Of a DNA stretch of 64,000 nucleotides, positions 48,857 to 58,911 are shown piece by piece (positions within the stretch are counted from its first letter, which is position 1; the number at the start of each line of letters is the position of its first letter). A program made the position numbers and the translations under genes. Under the pieces are notes generated by a model that was not told where the DNA came from, did no database searches, and was given only the letters and a program-made list of their open reading frames with translations. Source of the stretch: Absidia repens (lineage: Eukaryota; Mucoromycota; Mucoromycetes; Mucorales; Cunninghamellaceae). The stretch spans positions 1,933,001-1,997,000 of the forward strand of contig MCGE01000003.1 in the NCBI GenBank assembly GCA_002105175.1. The letters run 5' to 3'.

Positions 48857-49530
48857 TTTTCTTTTTTTGTAACCAAAATGTTCTATTTTTTTAACCTACA
48901 GCGGGGCGCTTTGGAGAGCCAAGTTGGAAGAGATGAGATAGATATGTTGGGGAGGGGTAGGAGGGGGTCTTGTCCTTTTTCAAAAAAGATAAAAGAAAGA
49001 GTAATAAAAAAGATAAAATTATAGATAAAAAGAAAGAAAAAAACCCGCTTTATATATTTTTTCATAAAAATTTTTTTGATTGGGGAGATCATCGCGGTGA
49101 TTCGGGGAAAGGTTTGCCGGGTAAAAAAGCGACGCAGTAACGAAAAAGGTCATTGAACAGATTTCAAATAACAAATATAGAGTTCCATTTTAATCAAAAA
49201 AAAAAAAAAAAAAAAGACAGGACGCAATTTCAATAAAAAACCGTATTGTTTATTAAATGGACATATGCAAGTAAAAAAGAAAAATATAAAGTAAATGTAA
49301 AAGCCCATGTGATATGTGATACATCAAAAAAGAAAAATATAGAAAATATACTAATAATACTAAAAAGTAAATGATGAGGATGTAAAAGAAATGGGAAGCG
49401 GAAGAGAAAAAAAAAAAAAAGGTTAAAATCTACAAAATAAAATAAAATCCCCCCCCATAACTAATATATATGTATATATACTATGACTATATGATAACAA
49501 TTCTTCTAATTCATCCACACTGCATTGTGT
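48857..49530. other. Intergenic region
   Basis: Leader of the MFS gene on the left, with a TTTATATATTTT sequence (about 49049-49061) as TATA candidate some 200 bp from its start, and A-rich 3' sequence of the DMAP-domain gene on the right, including a C-run (49450-49456). No gene is seen. Confidence 0.5.
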
Positions 49531-50577
49531 CTAAGAATAACGGCCTTGAGAAGAGTTTTGGGTAGATGATCTTGAAATCCCAGTAGCGGAGGCACCGTTG
49601 TAGCCATAGGGCACACGTTGTTGATCTAAAGTAGGCGAGCGGCCTTGCATAGGGTAACCTGGAGGAGGATAACCTTGAGGAGGAGGGGCCGGAGCACCAC
49701 CAGGAGGCCCTGGGCGATAATAGGGACCATTCGCCATGGGTCTTGGAGCACCGCCATTGCCATTGACCATAGGAGGGGCGCCATTAGGACGATACATCGG
49801 TCTTGGTTGATTCGAATACATTGGACGTGGTTGTGGTTGATAGGAGGAACCAGGAAATGCCATAGGGCGTTGCTGTTGCTGCTGTTGATGTGCATACATA
49901 GGACGAGGTGTTGGTGCTGTCGCATGAGGTTGGTGTTGTTGCTGTGGTGATGGATAATATTGTTGTGGTTGTGGAGCATATTGAGGGCGGATCATACGAG
50001 GATCATAAGGCCGACTGGGGCGAGGTGAGGCCGACGAGGCAGGGGGATAATATTGACCCGAGGGTATGGCATTTTCAACAGGGTAGCCCACGGGTGGTTG
50101 CGGTGGTTGACCATAGACAGGCTGTTGTTGTTGTTGTTGTTGCTGCTGTTGATACTGTTGTTGTGGTTGTTGGTAATAAGGATCTGTTGCTGCTGGATAC
50201 CTATTTTGAAGATTATGATTGGCGATAGATGATGTCCGAGTGGTGGTTGGTATTGTCGAGGCTTCTTGCTGTTGCTGCTGTTCTTGATGATGTTGTTCCA
50301 TATAATTTTCACCACTAGTAGGCCGAGGGGGTGAATGAGTTGGTGAGGGTAAGTAATCCAAAAAATCAATGACATCAGCAGCGCTAGGTTCAGGTCCCAA
50401 AGATGCTAACAAGGCGTCTTCCTCTTCTTTCTTTTGCTGCGTATGTTTTTCTAATAACGTCGTTCGTTTTTTGTCGTATCCTTTTTGAGTAATGTCGCCA
50501 TCTTCCAATTCAATTTTCAAACCTTCAAGTTTCTTCAACAGTTCCTCTGGCAAGTCTTGTTCATTAGTGAGCGCCAT
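49531..50577 (-). CDS. DMAP1-binding-domain protein with Pro/Gln/Tyr-rich tail
   Basis: Intronless, 348 residues from the ATG at 50577. Residues 8-60 match the DMAP1-binding domain: DLPEELLKKLEGLKIELEDG, DITQKGYDKKRTTLLEKH. This domain is known at the N-terminus of DIP2 proteins and in GNPTAB and DNMT1. Here no AMP-ligase or other enzyme domain follows: the remaining 280 residues are low complexity, Pro/Gln/Tyr-rich with repeated RPMY, RPMA and PYYRP-like motifs, suggesting a disordered adaptor. A longer in-frame extension upstream of the ATG is purine/T-run translation and is not used. Confidence 0.8.
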   Translation of the reverse strand: MALTNEQDLPEELLKKLEGLKIELEDGDITQKGYDKKRTTLLEKHTQQKKEEEDALLASLGPEPSAADVIDFLDYLPSPTHSPPRPTSGENYMEQHHQEQQQQQEASTIPTTTRTSSIANHNLQNRYPAATDPYYQQPQQQYQQQQQQQQQQPVYGQPPQPPVGYPVENAIPSGQYYPPASSASPRPSRPYDPRMIRPQYAPQPQQYYPSPQQQHQPHATAPTPRPMYAHQQQQQQRPMAFPGSSYQPQPRPMYSNQPRPMYRPNGAPPMVNGNGGAPRPMANGPYYRPGPPGGAPAPPPQGYPPPGYPMQGRSPTLDQQRVPYGYNGASATGISRSSTQNSSQGRYS

Positions 50578-51040
50578 GGCAAGCTGATAGATGGTATTGT
50601 AAAAAAAAAAAAGAAGAGAGAAAAAAAAAAGAACCCAAACCAAACAAGGTACAAAGGCGAATATAGGGAAATTTAATCGCCGCATTTCATTTTTTTTTCC
50701 CTTCATCGACATCACTGCAACACACCCCTTTTTGCTTGATGACACACGTGCTTCCATCATTTCCACTGATATTCTATGCTTTGCAACAAAACATCAAACG
50801 CACGCATACATTGATCAAAAAATATTATATAACAAAATATAACATACATATATACAAGAAGATGTATCCGAAGGAGCTTCATACACAACCTAGATCCAAT
50901 TCTTTTTTTTTTTTTATTTCCATCTTATTTTAAAAATAGCAACACACACAAATAGATATAAAAATACCCCTATCAAGTTTATTTCGTAATAAAAAAAATT
51001 GTCTATACTACTATAACTACAAAAACTACAATACAATCAT
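50578..51040. other. Intergenic region
   Basis: This 463-bp stretch is the leader of the DMAP-domain gene and the 3' end of the YggS-family gene. T-runs occur near 50689 and 50903. No gene is seen. Confidence 0.5.
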
Positions 51041-52283
51041 CTATCTATCTTCTTTCTTTGGTCTCGCGCCAAAAATAGTAGTGCCCACTCGAACATTGGT
51101 TGATCCAGCCTGTAGCGCTTGAAGATAGTCCCCAGACATACCCATACTAAGTTCCAAATCCAATCCCGGCATTTCTTGTTCAGTTTTCTTCTTACAATCC
51201 ACCAAGCACTATAGAATAACAAGAGAGAGCACGTGTGTGTATGTTAATAATAAAAAAAAAATCCTTGCTTTTGAAGGTTGTGTGTGTTTACCTCAAAATC
51301 CGGATTTGTTTCTGAAGGATCACGCCCAAACATACCAATAGTCATCAACCCATTCAATTTCAATTGAGGGCATTTGTCTTGAATATGTTGACAGACTTGA
51401 GTGCAGTTTTCAGGCAGCACACCACTCTTGACATCTTCTCTGCTTGTATTCACTTGAACAAACACATTCAAGGTACCCTTTCGTTCGCAAGAGACGCATG
51501 CTTTGTTCAACGTGTCGGCTTTTTTGATACTATCTATGGTTTCTACTGCAAACAAATTGGGGATAGCTAGAATAAAAGAAAAAAGAGATACCAAGTCAAG
51601 GTTCATGCTCACATTATATTAAGATCCCACCGCCCCGTCCCTGGTTTTTTTTTTTTGCCTACCTGCTACCACCTTGCACTTGTTACTTTGTAAATGACCA
51701 ATAAAATGCCATTGAATATCGGAAGGAAGCTATAGCATAATAATCAATGAAACAAAGGCTGAGTCCGTCAATTTGACACCATATGCCTAGCTGTATTTGG
51801 TCTTTTTTAAGACACCAGATCTTTTACCTTTGCACTTTTGTCAACAAGTTCTTGCACCTAAATAAATATCATTTCTATCAGCAAAATCCTACGTTCCACC
51901 CTTCCCGTGATTATCACCACCACTACCACTTACATAGTTTTCCCCAAAATGGCGTTGGCCAGTCTCATAGACATGCATCAAGTCTTCAGCAGGCTTGTAT
52001 TTACTGACTGCTACCAATCGAGCCTATAAGGAATACATGTATACATGTTGATGGATAAAACCAAATCAGTCTCGAGCCGCAAATGTTTTATTTTCATAAG
52101 CAATGATATACACTTCGCCTTTCTTACCTTTTCATGATGGGGCACCGTGGCCATGGCTGCTTTGACATCAGCGATATTTTGAACGAGGTCGAGCTTTCGT
52201 TGTTGGTCAGCCATGGTATGTGAGCTTCTTTGTCGTATTGTGTTCTGTAATATATTTGATAAACGATAAAACGATCGTGGCAT
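51041..52283 (-). CDS. Pyridoxal phosphate homeostasis protein (YggS/PLPBP family)
   Basis: PLP-binding TIM-barrel protein that buffers vitamin B6; homologue of bacterial YggS, yeast YBL036C and human PLPBP. Six exons (52128-52283, 51934-52023, 51828-51857, 51663-51729, 51292-51566, 51041-51208) give 261 residues, all in phase. ARLVAVSKYKPAEDL holds the PLP-binding lysine; then GQRHFGENYVQELVDKS, DIQWHFIGHLQSNKCK, VNTSREDVKSGV, LNGLMTIGMFGRD, LELSMGMSGDYLQAL and TNVRVGTTIFGARP, all family landmarks. The first ATG adds MPRSFYRLSNILQNTIRQRS, a basic amphipathic leader likely to be a mitochondrial presequence; a second ATG at 52214 would give a cytosolic form. Confidence 0.95.
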
Positions 52284-53436
52284 AATCCAGCCAAACGAGC
52301 AAAAACTATCAAAATGTAAGAGCGAAAGGGTATTTCAAAAAAGAAAAAAGCCCAACCTCTGAAAAAAAAAAAAAAATGTCGCAGCCTAGCTAATTCAAAT
52401 CCCGAAGGCAGGTGTTGGCGAGCGAAGAGCATGAGCTTTGCGTGTGGTTCAATCATCATCAGTCCTATAGCCTACTAGGCCATTGGCGGTACAACTAAAA
52501 TCCAATCACTGGGAAAAATACATTGGAGTACACTGTAAGAGTAGGACCTCTTTAGATTATTTTTTTGGGGGCGTCCTTGTTGGTACAGTACTTTTTTTTT
52601 GTTTTTTTTTTGTTGAGTTCAGACAGGACTAAACCTTTTGACAATTGACATGCGGGGTATGGGCAAAACTTCGGAATATGAATCGTCCATACGGATTGCG
52701 ATTTTTTTTTTTATTTGAGCTTCGCCGTGGCTTACTATTTTTAACCCACGCTTTTGATGAATTATTGAACGAGGGTAATTATAAGAGATTCCTGGCTTTC
52801 TCCTACGTAAAGTTTTACTTTGATATAGTTCAAGAAAATGAAATAATGTGTTTCAAAAAACGAAAAAGAAGATTATTATTTGTAAGTGCATATTATTTAA
52901 TGAATAACAACAACCCAAATATTAGGGTCACTTCCCAAAAACGGCGCTGTAGTTATATATCTATGATTCAAGGGCAGTATAATTTCGGCACATGATGATC
53001 ACACAAAATTATATAATAATCATAAAAATGAGAAAAAAAAACATCAAAAGTAAAGTTTATTTCTCGTCCTCCTCTCTTTCCTCGTCCCCCCATAAACTCA
53101 GTAGTGTTGATTGGCTAAACAAATCTTCGTATTTACTTAACTATAATTGGTAGGGGTTACGCTGAGTTCCTTTCGACCTATTTCGATAGTATACAGTATT
53201 TCCACGGTTACTGGTCGCATTTTTAAATTTGGACTTGTCGTTGAAGTGAATGTCGTAAAATATACATGTTCAAAATAATACATAAAGGCGAGATTACAAA
53301 AAAAAAAAAAAGAAAAAGTAAAGTAAGACCGAAGATTTTTTATTCGAATAAAAAATAAAACTATATCAAGAATCGTAAAAAAAACTAACTCCAAATATCT
53401 GACTATATTTTACTTTGAGAGCGGGGAAGTGTCAGG
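52284..53436. other. 1.15-kb intergenic region
   Basis: No recognisable gene. A 116-codon frame (52645-52995, plus strand) is rich in Phe, Lys, Asn and Arg, lacks homology and starts beside T-runs; I treat it as chance. Confidence 0.5.
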
Positions 53437-53720
53437 TCACCAATTTCTTGCCAGTGAGAGGTCCAGAAGTGGGAGGTTGTGAATGAGGTTCATATCCTTT
53501 TCCATTTCTTTGCTGTCCACAATTGCATAGGTGGGCGATGAGGCCATATCTTTCCACCGAGCACAATCCCATTCCAAGTCTTTTTCAACAGTAGGAAACA
53601 AACTGTCATCCTTACGGCAGTCGCCAGAATCAGTGAATATGAGCTGGCAGTTCCAAGTAGTAAAAAAAAGACAAAGCATGAGGAAGCAAAGCTAATAAAG
53701 GTTGCCGATATGAGCCTCAT
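53437..53720 (-). pseudogene. Possible small secreted protein gene broken by a homopolymer frameshift
   Basis: From the ATG at 53720 the first frame encodes a good signal peptide (MRLISATFISFASSCFVFF), then continues as basic, unconvincing sequence. A T-run of eight (53661-53668 on the plus strand as A) sits exactly where a one-base shift would move into the overlapping frame that reads TTWNCQLIFTDSGDCRKDDS, DLEWDCARWKDM and ends LPLLDLSLARNW. Signal peptide plus Cys-containing ectodomain would make a sensible small secreted protein. This may be a real inactivation or a sequencing error. Family not recognised. Confidence 0.35.
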
Positions 53721-53849
53721 ATCTAGACATAAAGATTGTTTATTTCAAATGCCGATAATAAATTTATATGACAAAGTGTCGAGATTTAAAACGACGCCAC
53801 AAAAATAAATATATATATATATATATTTTCATTCGCGTTTATCTTCTTC

Positions 53850-54170
53850 ATGGTTGGAAGCTGGAATCGGCTTCTTCAACGATGTGTTTTTATCGACGAA
53901 TCTGGATTTAATCGCAACATGCACCGATCGTATGGATGGAGCGAAGCTGGCAAGCCATGTAAACTCAAGGTTGAAACTAAAGGTCCAAATCTCAGCATTC
54001 TGGGCGCCATATCAAAGGACGGACATCTTACGTTGTCGAAACGCGAAATTTGTGCGGCGACCTCGAAAAAGCGAAAGGTGAAGACACCAATACCTACAAC
54101 TACACCTACTCCGAGCAAAGGGACATCCAGCGTTGAGTTAAAATTTAGATTCCATGGAATTATATATTGA
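53850..54170 (+). mobile_element. Tc1/mariner-IS630-type (DDE_3) transposase fragment
   Basis: A 106-codon frame. Residues 11-60 match the first catalytic block of DDE_3 transposases: CVFIDESGFNRNMHRSYGWS, EAGKPCKLKVETKGPNLSIL, GAISKDGHLTLS. The aspartate in FIDE is the first DDE residue; the second and third catalytic acidic residues and the N-terminal helix-turn-helix are absent, so the copy is dead. After about residue 65 the sequence no longer resembles a transposase (Lys/Thr/Pro-rich). No flanking inverted repeats were found by eye. Confidence 0.8.
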
Positions 54171-56130
54171 AAAAAACTACAAAGATCTTGATGTCTCAGC
54201 ACTATATCAGCAATTCTGTCTTGGAAAGTCGCAAAAGGTGTCAGAAGACCGTGTGAAAGCCGCCCTCAAAACCCTTCTGGATCGGGATGCTGGTGATAAG
54301 GTGTTGAAAAACTGGTGCCAAAGCATGATTTCTGATGGATATTCGGTAAGTGATAACGAATAAAGAACAATAGTATATGACAATTGATATACTTCCAAAT
54401 TATCATGAATACTTATAAAAATGTCTATTATCAGCTACAGACAGACGATAGGGCAATTTTGTATTGGACTTTACGACTGGAACAAAGTACAGCATTGAAG
54501 AAGGATCAATTTATCCGTTCATTGAACAATGACTTGGTAGCCTCTGTAACAACAACAAACTGCGGAATCATCAACAAGCAATAATCATGCAATTGAATCT
54601 CCTCCTGAAACACCAACAACGCCGACGTACACTCCAAGAACCGTAATACATAGTATAATCGTATATTGATTATGTACAAGCATATTAGCGAACTGATCAC
54701 ATTATTTATATTTTATTAGGAAAAGGACAAGATTTTGTTTGGAAGCGAAAGCATTGGAACTAGAATAAAACGGCATGGAATTTGGCAATACAGCAACTAC
54801 GAGGAATTGACGAACAAGGAAAAATATACATTGGGGTAAGTTAGAAGCATTTTGTTGTGTTTTTTCTTTAGTACCATGGAAATTCTAACCCATTTTTATT
54901 TTTTGTAGTTTATGTCTCAACTCTGTCCTGAATTTGGGGGGATGACACACAAGACAGCCAAAAACAACTCTTTAGCCCTGATGAATGGACCTATTTGAAA
55001 ACCAAGTATATGAAATCCAAATCGATCGAATGATGTAGTGAAGTAGAATCTGTCATCAAACTGATCAATAAGGTAAACAAACAAAGAAAAAAAAGGAGAT
55101 GTGGTGGAAAACGATGTTGAACCTTTTAACTTTTTTCAGTGAACCACATTTAGCCTATGAAACATTTGGAGTATGACAAGGCATTTGACAAAGCACGCAA
55201 ACTACAGCTCTCCAACGAAGGTAATTGTGAGGAGGCCAAGTGAATTTTGATGTCCAAGTAAAAATGTGTGTTTGAATGGCGGGCTATGGCTATAGCGCAG
55301 TGTGACATTGATGTGAATCGGGCACAATGATGGCAGCAGAAATTTACTCTCAAATGTAAGTGTCTGGATCTCATATATATATATATATATATATATATTG
55401 ATATATTGAATATAACATACTGACCGTTTGGTTTATCCATATCTTTACACAGCATCAAAGTTTACCGTAACCGATCTTATCTGTTTGACAGCAAATCGTT
55501 GACTGAAGCTGTTGATTGAATCCAAGATTATACTGAACGAGTTCCTGACGACGTGTCCCTTGTTGAACTCGAAGCATATGAAAATATACAGCGCTCAAAT
55601 TGGTGGTAAGGAAAAGAAAGAAAATTTTGGCAAATGATATCTGAACTACATTAATTCCTCTTTTTTTATTATTATCATAGGAAACAAGGCGGAAATTATG
55701 ATGACACGACTTGTAGACAATGGGCTGTACGTGGCAACTCCAGTGACAAGACTTTCAGTCCCCAAATCTCCCATTGAATTTGCACGTAGGTCCGAGGAAT
55801 GGTTTGGTGCATTACTGAATTTCAAGGTATGCTTATTGCAGAAAGGCATAGTCCGTGAAAGGACTTGACTAACCATTTGGTTTATTTTTATAGAAAGAAT
55901 GCCAAAAACTTCAACAAATGTCAAAGGATTTCATGGTCGATCGACGTTCCTCCTTTGGCACTCATTTTAATAGGAAACACGGCGAACAGCAATCCTCATC
56001 CACCGAAATCAGCAGCAACAAGGACCGGATCCGCGGCTCCTACTTCCCCGTCGCCACATCATCCAAAAAACGACCATCATTCCCCCGTCACCTCTATGAC
56101 TCCCACGCCGAAAAGAAATTGAAAAAGTAG
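54154..56130 (+). pseudogene. Decayed multi-exon gene, lineage-specific family
   Basis: Coding-like blocks separated by GTAAGT/GTATGC...TAG introns: ELYIEKNYKDLDVSALYQQF, LKTLLDRDAGDKVLKNWCQS, LQTDDRAILYWTLRLEQSTA, KILFGSESIGTRIKRHGIWQ, IKVYRNRSYLFDSKSLTEAV, YTERVPDDVSLVELEAYENI, and a last pair (about 55680-55828 and 55894-56130) reading RLV-DNGLYVATPVTRLSVP, KSPIEFARRSEEWFGALLNF and ending basic (KKRPSFPRHLYDSHAEKKLK). Several blocks carry in-frame stops, e.g. after SLTEAVD and after the LCLNSVLNLGG-like segment near 54945. The final two exons are still open and splice in frame. It directly follows the transposase fragment. I do not recognise the family. Confidence 0.5.
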
Positions 56131-56896
56131 TTTCATTAGTTTAGTTACCCTTCTTCCCTCCTCTCTGTTTTTATACTGTCGTCTCCTTTGTTTGTATTGT
56201 ATATTGAATCGATCCTTTGTTTTATATAAATATACTATTGTATGTCATCCCTGAAATAAAAATTCTTTTATATTTGACTCATTATATCATTGTCTATATT
56301 GTGCTGTATGCCTTCGATCTTTTTTTTTTTTTTTTTTTTTACATTGAAGATTAGGATACTCTGACAAGTCAGAACAGAAATACGTGACAGGTCGGTCATA
56401 AAAGTCCCGACATCTGTTTTTGGCGACAAGTCAAAAAGCGGAAAGCTGTCTGTTTTATATCCCGACATCTGATGTTTTCAAAACCCGTCATTGATTTCAA
56501 AAATCCGACAAGTAATGGTGGAAACACTGTATATGGTATTAAAGGGGGAGGACATCATCGGCATTTCAATTTTGCCAGAAGGGATCAAAGAACCGGGCCA
56601 ACCCAAATTTCTCATAGTAAATATACCCCTCTGTTTCCTCCACTTGGAAAATTGGGCCAACCCAAATTTCTTATAGTAAATATACCCCTCTGTTTCCTCC
56701 ACTTGGAAATTGTGACACCGCGAATATAAATACCAAAAGAAAAAAAATGGAACCATTTCTTTTTAGTTGCCTTTTTTTCCCCTCCTCCTTTTTTTTTTCT
56801 TCTCTCTCTCTCTCTTTTTGTTATTTTCCCCGTTTATTTATTTTATTTTATTTTGTTTGTCTTTCCCCGCCACCTCCCTTTTCGTTTTTTTCCATC
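56131..56896. promoter_or_regulatory. Upstream region of the 2OG oxygenase gene with tandem duplication
   Basis: Contains a T-run (56320-56340), the 59-bp tandem duplication (56595-56712) and a pyrimidine-rich leader (56757-56895) running to the ATG. CGCGAATATAAATACC (56718-56733), about 165 bp before the ATG, includes a TATAAAT-like core and is the best TATA candidate. Confidence 0.45.
56595..56712. repeat. 59-bp tandem duplication
   Basis: Copies 56595-56653 and 56654-56712 start with GGGCCAACCCAAATTTC and differ at only one or two positions (CTCATAG versus CTTATAG). The second copy ends just before the TATA-like motif of the oxygenase gene. Confidence 0.95.
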
Positions 56897-58437
56897 ATGT
56901 CAACTAAACGGAACTTCAGAACGATTGATCTTGCGAATTTTGAACAACGAAAAGAATCCATCATCAAAGATATCATGACAGCAGCCACTGAACAAGGATT
57001 TTTTTATGGTAATAACCTTTTTAGTGGTTCTTTTATTTCTTTGACAGCCATTAGTTGAATTTTTTTTCGGCACTAATATTAACCCTGAATATACCGTCCA
57101 TTTTACTTACGATATCGTTTGACTATTTGTTTAGTGATCAATCATGGTATTAGTGATAAAGAAATTCAAACGATGTTCGAAACAGGACAACAATTCTTTG
57201 CATTACCTGATTCTACTAAAGCGAATTATCCACTGGATGTACCTCGGAATGCTGGCTGGGAGAAGTTTGCCCAGGTATTAAAAAAAAAGAGTGATCACAG
57301 TTTTTTAAGGTCCGTCGACTCTGTGGGTGGTCCTTCCTCCCCTTTATTTTTGGTCAAGAGCTCATTGTTTATTATTTTATTTTGTCTCCATTTCTCTCTC
57401 TTTCATATGAATGCACTACGATCACCATCTATGATATACAGCTTCGACCTCAAACTGGCTTACCTGACTTGAAAGAATCAATGCAACTTGCCTTCCACCA
57501 CATTCCCGACCTTTGGCCTACCCAACAAGATGTCCCCAACTTTCAGCCCAAGGTGCAACATTTCATGGAACAATGTAACACGGTATCTCAACAATTACTG
57601 GAATGCTTTGCTTTGGGTCTTGGATTTCCTCAAGATTTCTTTACTCGTTGCCATGACGTATCACAACCCGACTCACTCAACTCACTCCGATTCCAACATT
57701 ATTTTGATCTGACTGGTACCTTCCTCGATGAAAAGACAATGTCCACTCCAGAAGCCAAGACTGAGATGGGTCACTGCTCTTTGGAAGATTCCGTAGATGA
57801 TTTGGATGAATATTACCGAGCTGGCCCTCATACCGATCCTGATACATTGACTCTCTTATTCCAAAACAACCCTGGCCATGATGCATTGGAAGCTTGTCAA
57901 GATCGAGACGATGTCACACAATTCGTTCAAGGTACACATTGGCTTCCTCTTTGTCCACAGAAAAACGAACTGGTCTGCAACATTGGTGATATGCTGATGC
58001 GATGGAGTGATGATCTGTTGAAAAGTAACTTCCATCGTGTTAAACGCCCTACTGAGGATCTGTCTTCACGCTACACCATCGCCTACTTTACCCAAGCAAA
58101 TAAATCAGCCATCATCCAAGGTCGCACCAAATACACTGAACCCTTGACAGCAGGCGACTTTTTACGACAAGCCATGGAAAGAAACCATCAGCGTGTTAAA
58201 ATGCTGATCGATCAACGTATCGCTAGAAAGAAACAACAACAACAACATCAACCACGACAACAGTCATCCGAATCCCAATCCAACCAAAGCGCCGACGATG
58301 ATGATGGTGATAAAACACATGACTATCACAACAACCACAACCATCACCGTCACCACCTTCATTTACAATCATCTTCTAGTCCGTCCTCTACGTCGCCCCA
58401 GCAAACAACTACTCTTGCCCCGGTACTGGCCATTTAG
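56897..58437 (+). CDS. 2-oxoglutarate/Fe(II) oxygenase, isopenicillin-N-synthase family
   Basis: Three exons (56897-57008, 57135-57274, 57442-58437) give 415 residues, all in phase. The DIOX_N part reads RTIDLANFEQRKESIIKDI, EQGFFYVINHGISDKEI, FFALPDSTKANY. The jelly-roll core has the iron facial triad HTD (in AGPHTDPDTLTLLFQ) and distal His in SNFHRVKRP, and the 2OG-binding Arg in SRYTIAYF. The substrate cannot be predicted; relatives act in secondary metabolism, but no partner biosynthetic genes are nearby. The last 110 residues are an added Gln/Ser/Asp/His-rich tail with a His/Asn cluster and a Ser-Pro-Thr stretch, not part of the catalytic fold. Confidence 0.9.
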
Positions 58438-58697
58438 TTTAGTTTTCTTCACCTTTCCCAATCTTTATATCATCCCACCACAAACACACACTCCAATTTT
58501 ACCCCCCTAGCCATCTTCTTCTCCCCCCCCCATTTGCCTTTATTCTCTTATCTTCTTGTCTTTGTATATATCAACTATTCTTTCTCTTTCTTTTTTTTCT
58601 TTATTGCTCTTCCTCTTTTTCCCTTTTTTATTATTACTATTCTATTATATTCTATTCAATAAAACTCTATATCTATGACCTATCTATACAACCATTT

Positions 58698-58729
<32 letters not shown>

Positions 58730-58911
58730 GGTGGATGGGTTCAATCAACAATAAGGGAATACGTGTGACATTTGTTTTCTTTATTGAGTGATATCGGGGA
58801 AATAATAAATATATATGGCAATTTAATTTTTTATTCAACAATATAGACAATGATACGATAAACAATAAAACTAGTACTACAATCTACACTAAAACCGGTG
58901 ATGGTACTAAA
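58438..58911. other. Convergent 3' intergenic region
   Basis: AATAAA lies at about 58659 for the oxygenase gene. A T-run of about 29 (58701-58729) follows. On the minus strand, AATAAA-like motifs precede the ATPase gene end. No gene is seen. Confidence 0.55.

Noticed and set aside
52645..52995. 116-codon plus-strand ORF
   Set aside because: Composition is Phe/Lys/Asn/Arg-rich from AT-rich DNA with no homology, no introns and no convincing leader.
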